From Burhinus oedicnemus (lineage: Eukaryota > Chordata > Aves > Charadriiformes > Burhinidae), in assembly GCA_008921705.1 (NCBI GenBank), contig VFFE01007033.1, forward strand, positions 246,313-310,312: DNA of 64,000 nt, read 5' to 3'. The notes under the pieces were generated by a model, which did no database searches, was not told the origin of the DNA, and saw only the letters and a list, made by a program, of their open reading frames with translations. Every line of letters begins with the position of its first letter. Within the stretch, counting starts at the first letter, position 1. This document shows, in pieces, positions 52,401-63,986 of this stretch. The position numbers and the translations under genes were made by a program.

Positions 52401-55400
52401 GGTGGGTGGGAGGGGTGTGCCAGCCATCCGGACCTCCCCAGAGCCAGGGGAAAATCCCGCCCGGCAGCGGCAGCCACGCTGCCAATGAGGGGCCCCTAAC
52501 AAAGCCAACAGCGCAGGGGAGAACCACTCCGTCCTCCATCCCACATCCGAACCGCTGCCAGGGCACCCAGGGTGCCCACACCCCCTGGGAATAACCTGTC
52601 TCCATGGGGGTTCACAAACAGGGTGCTGCAGTCCCAAGGCAGGATTTTTTTGGTGACCCAAGGGGGTTTGGGACAGGAAATGAAGTGGCTGGTTCTCTTC
52701 CCTGCCCGGTAAGGCAGGGCTCTCCAGGGAGGGCGGCACGCTGCCGGGCTTGGCAGGCGATGGAAGCACACGGCGGCAGAGCAGCCCCATCCTCCCCGCG
52801 GCTGCTCCTGCCACAGAGAGATTTCGGTGCTAGCCTGGGCAGATCTGGTGTTTTTACCTCCCTCCCACTGCTCTGCGGCAGCTTCCTCCACAAAAAATAA
52901 TAATAATAATTATTAAAAAAAAAGAAGCTTTGCTCTGGAGGAATTCACTGGGATTTATTGTGGGTTTTAAGCGCCGGGGGAGAAGGATGGTTTATTACCT
53001 GTCTCGCCCTCCTCCTGGGGCAGAGACTCTCTGAGCTGACCCTGCCTCTGGATACACAGGCTAAGTCAGGCTCTTTCCTTACTTTATGAAAGTTTTCATT
53101 ATCTGGGCTGCCTCCCAGCCAAACTGGGTGGGTATTTCCCTAGCAAAGATTTAATAGAGCCGTCTGGAGCTCTGCAAGAAAAAGCGCAATTGCAAAGGGA
53201 ATCATTGCCCTGCCCCATGTCACGGACAGCTCGACCCAGCTCGCCAGCCCACCAACTCTGCTGCTGGCATCTCCAGTCCCACTTCCCCAGGGATCCGCCT
53301 GGGTCTCCGAGGCGGCAACATCCCAGCCCATGTGCTTGGCGCAGGCAGCAACCGTCCAGCTCTCCAACACTTAAATCCACCCATCTGCAAGGACCAGCCC
53401 CGCTGCATGCAACCAGGGCTTTCCTAAATCACTAATCAGAGGAATAAAACCAGGCACCGACCGCCAAAGGCGTGCGGAGACACAGCAATGATTTCAACTG
53501 GGATCAGTAGACAGGGAGCCCAGACCTCCCTTGCATCCCGCAGCCCGAGCATCCCACAGCCACGGGTGCCGAGAAAGGCTGCTGGGTCCTGGTCCCAACC
53601 CACATCCCCGGGATGCCTGGGCAGGGCTGCGCTGGAGGAAGTGGGTTCGGAGCCAGCACAGTTGCACAAGGACACGAACAGGTACATAAATGACACTTAC
53701 GGCAATGCACATCTAACACCTGACAGCACTTCCCAGCAGAGCGAGAGCTCACTGCGCACTGCAGCTCCCTGGGACTGGAATAGAACATGCTTTCCCTTCG
53801 TTCTCAAACAGGCAACTACCAAGATTTCCACAAGCAGACCCCAAAGACCCAACTTCTTTATTTGCCGTCCTCCTAAGCCAACGCCATCCCAGGAAGGGGG
53901 TCCTGGCCGCTATAAAACCTGGATCTGGGCATCATTTAAACCAGGGAATTCCTCCCTGGCCAAGGCTGGGGACGATCTGGCTCACCCCAGCAGCGCATCG
54001 GTCGGATACGGGATGCACAGCATCTCCCTACTTCCACAGCGCTGTCGGGGCTTGGGTGTGTGCCCAACGACACTCCATGAGAGCCCAGGATAAATATCCC
54101 CTCGTTAGCTCAGAAACTAATAAGGTGTGGCTGGAGGAGCAAGAAACAAGATGATAAATTACCCCAGCACAGTCCTATCGCTAATAGATAAAGGTTATTT
54201 TAATGTTTCCATTAAAAACTCAATTTTAAGGATTGATAACTCAGTTACAGCTGTTTGCTTGGACTAAAGGTGGCGGATAACTATCTGCTTGTGGCTTTCC
54301 TCGTTATTTAAGAAGTTAGCAATTAACAGCTGTGTATGCAGGATAGTGGGTGCCACAAACATGGGTGGCAGTGGGGGGACAGGGATGGGGGTGGCAGGGT
54401 CTGGTGTCCCCTGGGAGACAGAAAGAAGCATCCCAAAACAGTGGGGCTGTGCCGGGCAAGTACCCTGCTGCTGCCCATTTGCTCCTGCATGGAAAAATAA
54501 GGTCTAAAAAGCAGCTTGTTCCCCTGTATTTACATGGCGTGAACTCCCCGGCACTTCAATGGATTCCTCGGCAGGCTCACCGCCCCGGCAGGAAATCAAG
54601 TAAATAGTGGGAAAAACACTCCACCCTATTTTTAGATAACAGGCGGGCTGCATCGCCCCAGCCCGCAGCCACCCCCAACCCCGGCACGCTGCGAGAAGAG
54701 GCAGCAGAGGCAGGAGTGGAGGCAGGGAGCGAAGCAGGGGGTTGGTTTTCCAAGCCCAGCCTGGGGCTGCCGACAGCAAAACCCCAACCCCAAATTCACC
54801 GAAGCACCCAGGGGACACTCACTGCAGAGCCCCAAGCTGCCGCGACACTTACCCGCAGCGCCCACCAAGCTGCCAAGAAAGGTCTTTTTCCCGATGCTTT
54901 TAGCCAATATTGGGCATTTTTTTTAAAAGCACCCAAAAAGAGAAGGGGCGAGGAAGGCCAGGGCACCCCCAGGGGGGGATTGACAGCTGTCAATCACACG
55001 TGACACCAGCTGAGTTCCTCTCGCTGAAGGACTTCAGGGATAATAATCTGAATTTTTCCTGTGCCCCCGTGCCCAGATCCTGCGGTGGCACCCACGTCCC
55101 CCCTGGCCAGGACACAGCTGCTCGCTCCGGGTGGAAAACCAGGAAAATGCTTAATGTGATGGAGAATCCCAGGAGAGGACACCGGGGGCCTGGGAAGGGT
55201 GAAGGAGAGGGGATGAAGATGCCGGGGCGCGTGGCCACTTCCCTCCGTGCCAGCACCCACATGGGGACATTTTGAGGTGCAAGCCCACCCCCCCCGCCCC
55301 TGCCCCAGAATTGCTTTGGGTTTCTCATCTCAGCAGAGCTTCGCAACTCAACCTGGGGCCTGCCTGCTCTGCCGGGGCTCTGCCCGGCAGTCGGCACTGC

Positions 55401-58400
55401 CGGATGCTCTTGCCGGGGCCGGCCATGCCGAGGGGTCCTGCCAGGGCCATGCCATCGCTGGGCACCTCCCGCCGTCACCGCCCTCAGCCACAAAATCCAC
55501 CGGAGCTCTTAGGGATGCCGGGGAAAACTAGGAAAAATTAGAGATGATTCACCTCCCCCCGCCCCAGCCCTAGCATTGGCATCGCCTTGGGGGACCAAGC
55601 CGCCCGTCCCCCGCACCGGACCCCGGCTGGCCGTGGCCCCGGCACGCGTTCCCCATGGGGCAGGAGGGGGAGGGCGAGTGCGTCTGGGCACTGCAGGATC
55701 CACACCTTTTTAATGCCATGCTCAAAAGCCTGTTTGGCCAATAGACCAGGTCCATCAACTGTCTTCCCATCATCATCTGGCCCCCAGCTCGCGCTGTAAA
55801 TGTCAATGTAATCGGGTCTGATGCCAAGCGACTTCGCTTCAACAACATCTGTTACATCGCCATCTAACATACGAATGCCTAAAAGCACAAAAACATCAGA
55901 CATTAGGGCTTAATGGCTTGGATGAAAGTGCGAGGATTGCAATCAAAGGGCTTTGTTAACGGTGGCGGAAACTGCCCTGCTCAGACGCGCCTGGAATAGC
56001 TTCAACCCGTGGCCCTAACAGTGGGCTCTAACGAGCCCAGCAACGGGAAGCTGGGGAGTTATTTTGGAAAGTTTTCTGTGTTGCTGGCTTCACGGCAAGC
56101 GATGGAGGGGGGATGCTAAAATTCACTTCCCCTCCATCGGCGGGGATCGGGCAGTGGGAGCAGTGCTGCAGTCCCCAGCGGCAAAATCCCCCTGCTAAAA
56201 AGCTTTCCCCCCCCCCCCTCTTAATTAACTCATTTCTCCACCTGGAAGATATTGGCAGTTCCCGAACGCTCATGGCTCCCCGGCTTCGGGCATGCTGGCG
56301 GGATGAAGCCTCTCCCCACAAGTGGGGATGGCTGTGACTGTCCCTGAACCCCGTCACAGAATAGAATCATGGAATCATTTAGGTTGGAAAAGACCTTTAA
56401 GATCATCTAGTCCAACCATTGACCCTACTCTACCAGGTCTGCCACTAAACCATGTCTCTAAGCACCACATCTACACGACTTTTAAACACATCTGGGGATG
56501 GTGACTGAACCACCTGCCTGGGCAGCCTGTTCCAATGTTTGATAACTCTTTCAGTGAAAATTTTTTTCCTAATGTCCAGCCTAAACCTCCCCTGGTGCAA
56601 CTTGAACCCGTTCCCTCTTGCCTATAGCTGGTTACTTGGGAGAAGAGACCAACTCCCATCTCACTACAACCTCCTTTCAGGTAGCTGTAGAGAGCAATAA
56701 GGTCTTGCCTCAACCTTGTCTTCTCCAGACTAAACAATCCTAATTCCTTCAGTTGCTCCTCATAAGACATGTTCTCCAGACCCCTCACCAGCTTTGTTGC
56801 CCTTCTCTGGACACGCTCCAGCACCTCAATGTCCCTCCTAGACTGTGGCATCCAAAACTGAACACAGTACTCAGGCTGCGGCCTCACCAGCACCGAGTAC
56901 AGGGGCACCATCACTTCCCTGCTCCTGCTGGCCACACTATTCTTGATACAGACCAAGATGCCATTGGCCTTCTTGGCTACTTGGGCGCACTGCTGGCTCA
57001 TGTTCAGCCCGGCTGTCCACCAGGACCCCCAGATCCTTTTCCGCCGGGCAGCTTTCCAGCCACTCCTCCCCAAGCCTGTAGCGTTGCCTGGGGTTGTTGT
57101 GACTGAAGCGCAGGACCCGGCACTTGGCCTTGTTAAACCTCATGCAGTTGGCTTCAGCCCATCCATCCAGTCTATCCAGGTCTCTCACTTGGGTGTCGCT
57201 GCCCAAGTGATGCCAGCGGCACCTGGGATGGGGAGAAGCCCCAGAAGAAGCCCCAGGCTGTGGTTTGCACAACCAAAATCAGAGCCAGGATCCCAACCCA
57301 TGGTGTGATGATGCTGCTGCCTGGGGTAACCTCACTCTCTTCCAGCTGGGAATGCCGGCAGGCGCTGATTGCAGCGGTTTGCACGCAGAGCCCAGCAGCT
57401 CTCACTGGGAGAGCTGCACATCCCCAGCCTCAAACTGCTGCAATATGAGGGTTACAATCCCCGCCGCTCCCCACCGCCCTTTCCCTGCCGGACTGCCCCC
57501 GCCGCACGGTGGGCAGAGGGTGCCAGGCACCCCAAAGGGCTGCCCAGAAACAGCCTTCGTAGGAAAGGAGGCACTGGGAATTTCAGCATCGTATTTTGCC
57601 AACCAGGGAGAGTCCAATTTATGAAAATGCATTTCCTTTTCCACGTGTATTTTTCCTTAAAGCAAACAAATGCAGGCAGATGTCACTGCAGCTGCAGCTG
57701 CGCTCTGGACACCAGTCAACTCAAATATCTCTTTTTGACGCTGTCCCCCACCAGCCAAAAACAAGCTTAGAAATATAAAATGAGGGAGTAGAGCAGTTCC
57801 CAAAAACTTCCTCTCTTTGTCACGTTAACAAGAAAACACGAGGAGAAAGGCTGAGGAAATTGGGTCTTTTTAGTCTGGAGAAGAGAAGACTGAGGGGGGA
57901 TCTCATCAACGCTTACAAATACTTCAAGGGAGGGTGCCGCGAGGATGGCACCAGTCTTTTTGCAGTGGTGCCCAGTGATAGGACAAGAGGTAACGGGCAC
58001 AAACTTGACCATAGGAAGTTCCATCTAAACATGAGGAGAAACTTCTTTCCTTTGAGGGTGGCAGAGCACTGGAACAGGCTGCCCAGAGAGGTGGTGGAGT
58101 CTCCGACTCCGGAGACATTCCAAACCCGCCTGGACGCCATCCTGTGCAACCTGCTCTGGGTGACCCTGCTCTGGCAGGGGGGTTGGCCTAGATGATCTCC
58201 AGAGGTCCCTTCCAACCCCGGTGATTCTGTGAAGGGGCAAAAAGCCAAGCCTGGTGTCTGAGCTGCGCTCGGCTGCAGCACAGCAAGCAAAACCAGCCAA
58301 GGGATGGGTTTTTGTGCTTGCTAAATGTGGGCACGTTCATCAGTGAGACCAAAATCAGCCCAAAGTTAGCTCAAAGTCAACCCCAAAACAGCCCAAAGCC

Positions 58401-61400
58401 AACCCCCCCCACGATGTGGGGACCCCCCCAGTTAAACAACGGGGGGCAGGAGGGAGCAGGCAAGGATGCTGCAAAATAAATGAGCTCTTTGCCACGCAGG
58501 GAGCAATACCGGCCTCCAAAGCGAGCACTGGAGGAGAGGGGAAAGGAGGAGGAGGAGGGATGGCAGGAGCCCATTTTGTTTCTTGAGCAGCAATGTATTT
58601 TGCCCAGAGCAAATGAAAAGCAACGCAAGAGTGCTGAAGAGCAGCCAGTAAAATTAGATGGTAGCTCTTCGAGTGTGACAAATAGGCTTCCCCAACAAGT
58701 TGTGCTCATTAATCGCTGCTTTATTTGCGTAATCCATCTAAAATCACTCTCACTGCAGCTATAGCGCATTTTCTGCCACGATCGCAAACTTGATATGGCT
58801 ACAGACTTTATTTTTCCCCTTGGGCTGTTCACGTGGTGGGAAGCCCAGGGGCTCTCCCCTCTGCCAGGTGCCTCGCATCACTCCACGCCTCCCCAGCACA
58901 CCCCCAAGGCAAGGCACTCGTTAAAGGAAGCAAATTAAAATGAGACCCATAGGTCATTATAAAGTCAACAAGTAACGCCCGTCTCCATGGCTGCTGCAGA
59001 GAAACAGGCTTGAAAAGGAGCATGAAGGCAACGGCCTGATCCTGCACGATGCAAAACTGCTTTAAACCTCTCCTCCCCGTGAGCTTCGCCTTGCTCTGCT
59101 TCTGCTTGGAGCTGGCTTTAGAGGCAAGAAGCCATCCCATGGTCACAGGATGGCATGGGATGGGGATGTGCCACAGCCTTTACAGCCCCTGCCACCCACC
59201 CTTCCTTCAACCTCCCTGAGGTTATTTCTTCCATCAGGAGATTTTCCTGGCACAGGGACACCCCCCTGCCATCCCGGTGCAGAGACAACCCTAACGAAAG
59301 CAGCTTCTTGTGTGGCCAGGACGAATAAGCCGAGAGAAGAAATTAAGCCCTGAATCCACCCATGAGTGCTTGGGTCCATGCTCTCGATGGTGACGTCTCC
59401 CAGCATTGGGGTGGCAGGAGGGGTCACAACAAAAGCCCCTCTTCCATTCCAGCCATGCCGGGGACAGGGCTAAAACCCCCCATGAGGACACAGCTCCAGG
59501 TATTTGTCTCCTACTCGGTCCCACTCGTCATGCGGGTGGGGGGACACGCTCTCACTCCCATCTCCCCAGAGGTCGATACACCAGCCTGGGCTGGCCAGAG
59601 CAGCCACAGCTCAAACCAGCCTCCAAAACCAGCTAGGCTAATGGAAATGAGCTCTGTGAGGCTCATTACCATCAGGACCCGATTTGGTGATAAAGATTCA
59701 TTTGCTTCCTGCGCACCATGTTATTTGAGGGACCATGCAAAGGCCCCTCCCACCTCCTTGGCACTTTCCCCATGAGGGTATTTTGGGGGTCCTCCCAGAC
59801 CCCCCTTCCTGCTCCGAGCGGCTCATCTGCAGACATTAACCTCACAAACGAGCGATTTCATCTCCGAAGCTAAACCAGCACCACTGACCATAACAAATGC
59901 ACCCCCCCCACCCCAAAAGCAGCTGTGGACTTTTGGGCTGAAACCACCACATCCTCAATCCACATGCACCTTCACGGCAAGGATGCAGCCCAAGCAGAAG
60001 GATTCCACCCCAAAAATACATGGACCAAGGGCCCCTTGAATCCTGCGTCACCCATTCTCTCCCAAGCCTCCCTGCAGCCGAGGCGTCAAGGAGGAGGTTC
60101 TCTCCTGGCAATATTTGGGAGAACAGCATCCCACCACCCACCCCGGGAGCCCATGGGCATGGCCAGGGTGGCCACGGGTCCCTCAGGGGGACAGTGAAGG
60201 GCAGGGGAGGCGCGGGCAGGCGCCAGCCTCACCTCCAATGCGCGCGTTGTAGGCGATGCCCACGATGCAGTACGAGTTGTTCGCCGCCGCCGCCACTTCT
60301 CCCGCGCAGCGAGTGCCGTGCCTGCAAAGAGAAATCTCGCATGAGCTGATGTCCCGTGGCAAAGGATCCTTCCGGCCACCCCAGCACCCAGAAACTGGCC
60401 CCAAGGCCGGAGCCATGGAAGAAAGTGCCCCAAGAGCCAGAGGGTCCTCATCCACAACCTGCGGCAAGAGCTGGGGGACGGAGGAAACCAATGCAAAAAG
60501 CAATTCGCTCTTTGCATTTTGTACCTACATGCTATTTGCTGGTTGCACGTTGCACCCCGATGCCGCCTTGCTCTTTGCTTTTTGCACCTACGTGCAATTC
60601 ACACTTAGATGCAAGTCTGCCTGTCGCTTTTTGCGCCTCCGTGCAACTCGCTCGCTGCGTTTTGCGCTTAAATCCACTTTGCTCTTCGCATTCCCGTTTC
60701 CTATCCACACGTGCCACCACCTGCCCGTCCCGCTTTAACTGAAGCCCAGAAAGTGTGTCCAAGCTTTGACATCTAAGCCACCCAGCCCAACTCACATGCT
60801 TTAATCCCTGACCACAGCCAAGAAACCGCCCCCCCCCCTCCCAGCGCATCGTTCCACATCTCAAGGCTCCATTAGCAATTAGCGTGGTTGCCACAGGCTG
60901 GATTTGCATTAAACGCAATGACGCTCCGCAAAGCCCATAAAGCAGCATCCTCTGCAGCACTGGGGATGGGGAAAGGCCCCGGACATGGAAGACACCTCGG
61001 GGGAGGATGCCCAGCCCCAAGGACCCCCGTGCACCCCAGGGCCATGCCAGCCCAGGCTCCACAGCAATCAGCATCACGTACTTATTCTCGTTGCTGGCAT
61101 CGTAGCGTGGAGTCGGGTCGTGGTCATTCCCGTTGACGTCGTAGCTTGCAAGAGGGTCCTGAAAACACGTTGTCAACCATTAGAATCAACTTACCAGCAC
61201 AGCGTGGGACAAAGTGGCCTCGGCACCGGTGCGGTCCTGTTTCAGCCGCAGCCAGCTGGGCAGCAAATGCCATTTTCCACTTAGTTTCTGACTATTTGCT
61301 CAAGATAAATAGGTTTGGGCTGCAGCCCCCGCCCGAGAGATGGCTGCCCATGGGGGAAACATCCTGCTCCCACCAGAGACAGGTTCTCTGAGCTTCAAAT

Positions 61401-62628
61401 CCTGCTGGGTCCAGCACTGTCCCCCCCAATGCCGCGGCCATTCGGGGTTTGAGACAGGGCCGAGTGGGTTCATGCAGGTTTTTGGCTCTGCCCTGGCGAG
61501 CCGGAGGGAGGTGGCCGCTTCCCAGGCAGCTGCAAAGGGAGTTTCCCCCAAACCCTCTTGTCTAAAAACCTCATTTCCTTCTTAAAAACATCTCAAGCCT
61601 TTTTTTTTTTTTTAAAAAAAAAACCAAAACAACCCACATATTTTCTTCTAATCTGCCAATGCACAGACTCAAGCTGTGTTTATATGCTGAAATTCTCCAT
61701 AAATCAGTTCACCATGAGGACCAGCCCCAGCCCATCCAGCCCCCATCTCACATAGTTTTGCAGGAGGTCAGGGTGGTTCCTCTCTATGCCGTCATCCAGG
61801 ATGGTGACCACCACATTTTTGCCGGTGTAGCCCCTCTGCCAGGCTGCCAGGATGTTCATCTCCGACCTGCAGCGACTGCTTTTATCGCCACAGTGCTACG
61901 GGGGGGAAAACACAGCTGTAAAAGGGCTGCAATCCCATTTCAGCCCATCTAAGCAAGCAGCCAGGCTGGGAGCCCATTTAATCAACCAGAAAATATATTT
62001 ACATCCAACCCCCTGCCATATAACTTGTAGATTTGTTATAACTTTAGTCCATTGATCAAAGCCATCCAGGCGACGCTATCTCCCTATTATTCTTTTCCTC
62101 TTCCATTTCAAATACTGCGGGCTCTTTGGTTTTGAAGTGCTCATTTCCTTTCTGGGCTTAATTTTCAATGAATTTCCCCTGTCAAATACAGATCGATGAA
62201 GCAGGCAGGAGAAAAAATGATATCGCAAATAGATGGCTGCAGCTCGTGGATGGGTAAAACGCAGCGGTGTTGCTCCCAAGCCTCCGCCACGCAGACCATA
62301 ACGAGGGGCTGCTAATGACGGTGAAACACTTCGAACTAGACTCTCCTGTGTATTAATTTACAATTTTAAAATCCTGCTGCCAAGCACATTTGCTGATATT
62401 AAAGTGTTTCATTACCGGCCGGGCTGAGCAAAGATTGATGACGCTTTGATTAAAAATAAATTAACCCCTCTGTAAAGCAGCAGGTTCCTCGCGGAGTGGC
62501 AGAGGGGAGATACCCACCAGGTACCACATGTTGGGCCACACCGGGTCGTTGAAGGGCAGGGCGTGCGGCTCACCTCGGACCTGCCTCTTCACCCGCCGCT
62601 TCACCTCCTGCTGCTGCAGCCAGTCCAC
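37318..62628 (-). CDS. PCSK6: Proprotein convertase PACE4, 3' 19 exons (5' end off window)
   Basis: PCSK6 is a calcium-dependent subtilisin-like protease of the secretory pathway and matrix that cleaves precursors such as Nodal and other TGF-beta proteins after basic sites. Nineteen exons (62518-62628 to 37318-37415, listed separately) encode 818 residues plus stop; local residue 1 corresponds to about human residue 135. Exon 1 here carries the prodomain cleavage site RVKR. The catalytic residues are intact: Asp71 (LDDGIE), His112 (HGTRCAGE), oxyanion Asn213 (ASGNGG) and Ser286 (GTSVSAP), matching human 205, 246, 347 and 420 with a constant offset. A P domain with RGD at 419-421 follows, then an acidic linker, the furin-like Cys-rich region (about 546-786) and a C-terminal PLAC domain. 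All introns are GT-AG and in phase. The Cys-rich region lost two cysteines at one exon end. The signal peptide and most of the prodomain lie beyond 64000. Confidence 0.97.
37862..37974 (-). CDS. PCSK6: PCSK6 exon w18
   Basis: Encodes [20 protein letters not shown] and [17 protein letters not shown], the last furin-like repeat. Donor G|GTAAGT. Confidence 0.95.
39022..39151 (-). CDS. PCSK6: PCSK6 exon w17
   Basis: Encodes [20 protein letters not shown] and [22 protein letters not shown]. Acceptor CTGCAG, donor AG|GTACAT. Confidence 0.94.
40414..40505 (-). CDS. PCSK6: PCSK6 exon w16 (shortened furin-like repeat)
   Basis: Encodes [20 protein letters not shown] then [10 protein letters not shown]. 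The family motif CxxxCGTC at the end is reduced to CPAGTG, losing two cysteines. Donor G|GTATAT is followed by an ATATCCTT string that matches the minor-spliceosome AT-AC donor. Confidence 0.85.
41822..41909 (-). CDS. PCSK6: PCSK6 exon w15 (furin-like repeat)
   Basis: Encodes (R)[20 protein letters not shown] then CTACKDGF. The acceptor AAAG|GTCAG was chosen because only it keeps phase; a nearby CAG two codons later does not. Confidence 0.92.
42346..42542 (-). CDS. PCSK6: PCSK6 exon w14 (furin-like repeats)
   Basis: Encodes [20 protein letters not shown] through CPPGFYAEE, with the cysteine spacing of furin repeats. Donor C|GTAAGG. Confidence 0.95.
42695..42744 (+). mobile_element. CR1 LINE 3'-terminal fragment
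   Basis: About 50 bases reading CTAGATGATCTTAAAGG, TCCAACC and the end ATGATTCTATGATTCTAAG, the usual CR1 3' tail with octamer repeats. It lies in a PCSK6 intron just 150 bases upstream of exon w14. Confidence 0.85.
43179..43281 (-). CDS. PCSK6: PCSK6 exon w13 (start of Cys-rich domain)
   Basis: Encodes [20 protein letters not shown] and [13 protein letters not shown]. Acceptor CCCCAG, donor AG|GTGAGG. Confidence 0.95.
43407..43500. repeat. Degenerate CTAT-rich repeat
   Basis: Irregular TATC/CTAT tetramers with interruptions in the intron before PCSK6 exon w13. Confidence 0.65.
43907..44086 (-). CDS. PCSK6: PCSK6 exon w12 (end of P domain, acidic linker)
   Basis: Encodes [18 protein letters not shown], then a variable linker ending [20 protein letters not shown] repeat encodes the five Glu residues. 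Donor G|GTAAGC. Confidence 0.94.
45022..45038. repeat. 17-base AT-rich palindrome
   Basis: AACCAATT and AATTGGTT form perfect 8-base arms around one T, within a larger AT-rich patch (45005-45060) in a PCSK6 intron that is otherwise GC-rich. Confidence 0.8.
46081..46217 (-). CDS. PCSK6: PCSK6 exon w11 (P domain)
   Basis: Encodes [20 protein letters not shown] then a segment ending [10 protein letters not shown], the second half of the P domain. Donor G|GTAAGG. Confidence 0.96.
46453..46641 (-). CDS. PCSK6: PCSK6 exon w10 (P domain, RGD)
   Basis: Encodes the first half of the P domain, including [20 protein letters not shown] with the RGD conserved among proprotein convertases. Donor AG|GTAAGA. 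Confidence 0.96.
47730..47847 (-). CDS. PCSK6: PCSK6 exon w9
   Basis: Encodes [20 protein letters not shown] to SLDRVP, the junction between protease and P domain. Acceptor TTCCAG, donor AA|GTGAGT. Confidence 0.95.
48306..48409 (-). CDS. PCSK6: PCSK6 exon w8
   Basis: Encodes [20 protein letters not shown] then [14 protein letters not shown], the end of the protease domain. Acceptor TTGCAG, donor G|GTGAGG. Confidence 0.95.
49979..50079 (-). CDS. PCSK6: PCSK6 exon w7 (catalytic Ser)
   Basis: Encodes [20 protein letters not shown] then [13 protein letters not shown]. The first Ser in GTSVSAP is the nucleophile. Donor AA|GTAAGT. Confidence 0.96.
51533..51745 (-). CDS. PCSK6: PCSK6 exon w6 (oxyanion-hole Asn)
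   Basis: Encodes [20 protein letters not shown] through GAFYERKI. The Asn in ASGNGG stabilises the oxyanion. Donor ATA|GTAAGT. Confidence 0.97.
51746..55705 (-). other. PCSK6: PCSK6 intron between exons w5 and w6
   Basis: A 4-kb intron with no exon or transposon recognised. It holds an AAT/ATT run at about 52896-52915. Confidence 0.7.
55706..55878 (-). CDS. PCSK6: PCSK6 exon w5
   Basis: Encodes [20 protein letters not shown] and [17 protein letters not shown] to the end GIKK. Acceptor TTTTAG; the donor AAG|GTGTGG is weak. Confidence 0.96.
56355..57200 (-). mobile_element. CR1 LINE, 5'-truncated, minus orientation
   Basis: The left end carries the CR1 3' tail on the minus strand (TCCAACC, ATGATTC octamers). 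Rightwards the minus strand encodes the C-terminal reverse transcriptase region in broken frames, with blocks such as [18 protein letters not shown] (one frame) and [20 protein letters not shown] and [20 protein letters not shown] (another). At least one frameshift separates them. It is a dead copy in the PCSK6 w4-w5 intron. Confidence 0.92.
57839..58232 (+). mobile_element. CR1 LINE 3' fragment, plus orientation
   Basis: Plus strand reads the end of CR1 ORF2 ([20 protein letters not shown], then [20 protein letters not shown]), the short 3' UTR (GATGATCTCCAGAGGTCCC) and the terminal GATTCTGTGA. It is oriented opposite to the copy 640 bases to its left. Confidence 0.93.
60233..60321 (-). CDS. 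PCSK6: PCSK6 exon w4 (catalytic His)
   Basis: Encodes [20 protein letters not shown] to NARIG. The His of HGTRCAGE is catalytic. Donor G|GTGAGG. Confidence 0.96.
60500..60696. repeat. Diverged tandem repeat, unit about 55-65 bp
   Basis: About three and a third copies of a unit built on CGCTCTTTGC, TTTTTGCACCTACGTGC and AATTC. Copies start near 60500, 60568, 60624 and 60677. It is an eroded minisatellite in the PCSK6 w3-w4 intron, 180 bases upstream of the catalytic-His exon. Confidence 0.75.
61082..61158 (-). CDS. PCSK6: PCSK6 exon w3
   Basis: Encodes [20 protein letters not shown] and ASNEN, calcium-site region. Acceptor TTTCAG, donor AA|GTACGT. Confidence 0.95.
61600..61623. repeat. T14A10 homopolymer pair
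   Basis: A run of 14 T directly followed by 10 A in a PCSK6 intron; self-complementary and prone to slippage. Confidence 0.85.
61752..61895 (-). CDS. PCSK6: PCSK6 exon w2 (catalytic Asp)
   Basis: Encodes [14 protein letters not shown] through [17 protein letters not shown]. The first Asp of DDG is the catalytic Asp. Donor TAT|GTGAGA. Confidence 0.96.
62518..62628 (-). CDS. PCSK6: PCSK6 exon w1 (prodomain cleavage site)
   Basis: Encodes [20 protein letters not shown] to NMWYL. The RVKR motif is the primary autocleavage site that releases the protease domain. Acceptor TTGCAG, donor CTG|GTGGGT. Confidence 0.95.
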
Positions 62629-63953
62629 CTGCAAGCAGAGCCATGGGTCAGCGCCGCCCCAGGGCACAGAGCCAGGCATCGCCTGCTGGAACGGGATTGC
62701 GGGATGCAGCATGAAGCGCAGCCTGGACCCATCCCAGCATCATCACCCCCCCCACCCCGGCTCCAGCAAACTCCCCTGGCTCCTTTTGCAGGGCTGCTGC
62801 GGAGATAGCGACTTCATTTGGGGGGAATAAAAGATGGATGGACAGACGGACAGGGCAAACTCAACTCTTTGTGGTCTCTGAGCTAGGGACCAGATTCCTC
62901 TCCCGGTGCAGCAAAACCCTTGAGCATAAATAATGGCACCTCCAAGCATGTGCCTGAACCCCCCCAGGTTATCGAAGCACTGAAGCACATGCTGAAGTCC
63001 TGCCGGAGAGGAACCACATATTTAAGTATTTAGTCAAAGTGTTGGAGAAGACTCAGGGGGTTGGCTTAATTTTGGAGCTGATCCTTCCCCCAGGCCAGGA
63101 GGCAGCAGCCAGAACTCAATCCCAAGACTTCACCACCTGGCTCTAGGGCTGCTCATCCTTCGAGCTCCTCTCCTCCTGATAAAATAATAAAACCGGGGGC
63201 TTTATCCAAGCACAACATAGGTTTCCCAAAAATATGGGACAACCACACATGGCCACGGCAGGTCTCAGCGGATGCAGCCAGCTCCAGAGAGGTGTTTTTG
63301 GCACCGGCTGGGGGCAAGGTGGCCTTGGGGCTGACCGCTCTGACATTTGTTTGCATTTCATCAGGGCATGACATGTAAAGAGATCAAACGGGAAATGAAC
63401 CAGAAAAGGCCGGAATTGGGAAACGCCGGTGTTATCCCATGCTGCCGCAGCAGGATCTGCCTAAGGTGCCGGTTTGGGAACAGCCACATCCCATCCCTGG
63501 GGAGTGTTTTTTGCCCCCCAGACCCTTGACTGCCCACAAAAAGGGCTCTCCTGCCTTCAGCAGGGAGATGAAACCCAGGTTTATTAAGAGCAGGTTGTAA
63601 AAATAATTTATAGACCCAAGCTTTACGCGTGCTCGTGGTGGGGGGAGAAGGGAGGCACTAGCCCACGAGCTGGGAAGGCTCTGCAGCACATCCCTCTTCG
63701 CTGGACACCTTCTTCCCGACGGCTCAGGGCCTTGTGGGAATATCTCTATTCTTTTGATTATGGTTTTGTAATGAAAAGAATAAAAATCCAAAATGCAAGC
63801 TTTTGTTGGGGTCATTTACGTGAAAACTGTCGGCTAAACCGAGTTCTTCTTGCATGGTTTATAGCTTTCTGACTTGGGTGGAGGTGGATGGGGAGCCATG
63901 CATCTCAGAAACCCCACAGATCCCAGCCTAGGACTTGATTTTTAAACGCCTAT

Positions 63954-63986
<33 letters not shown>

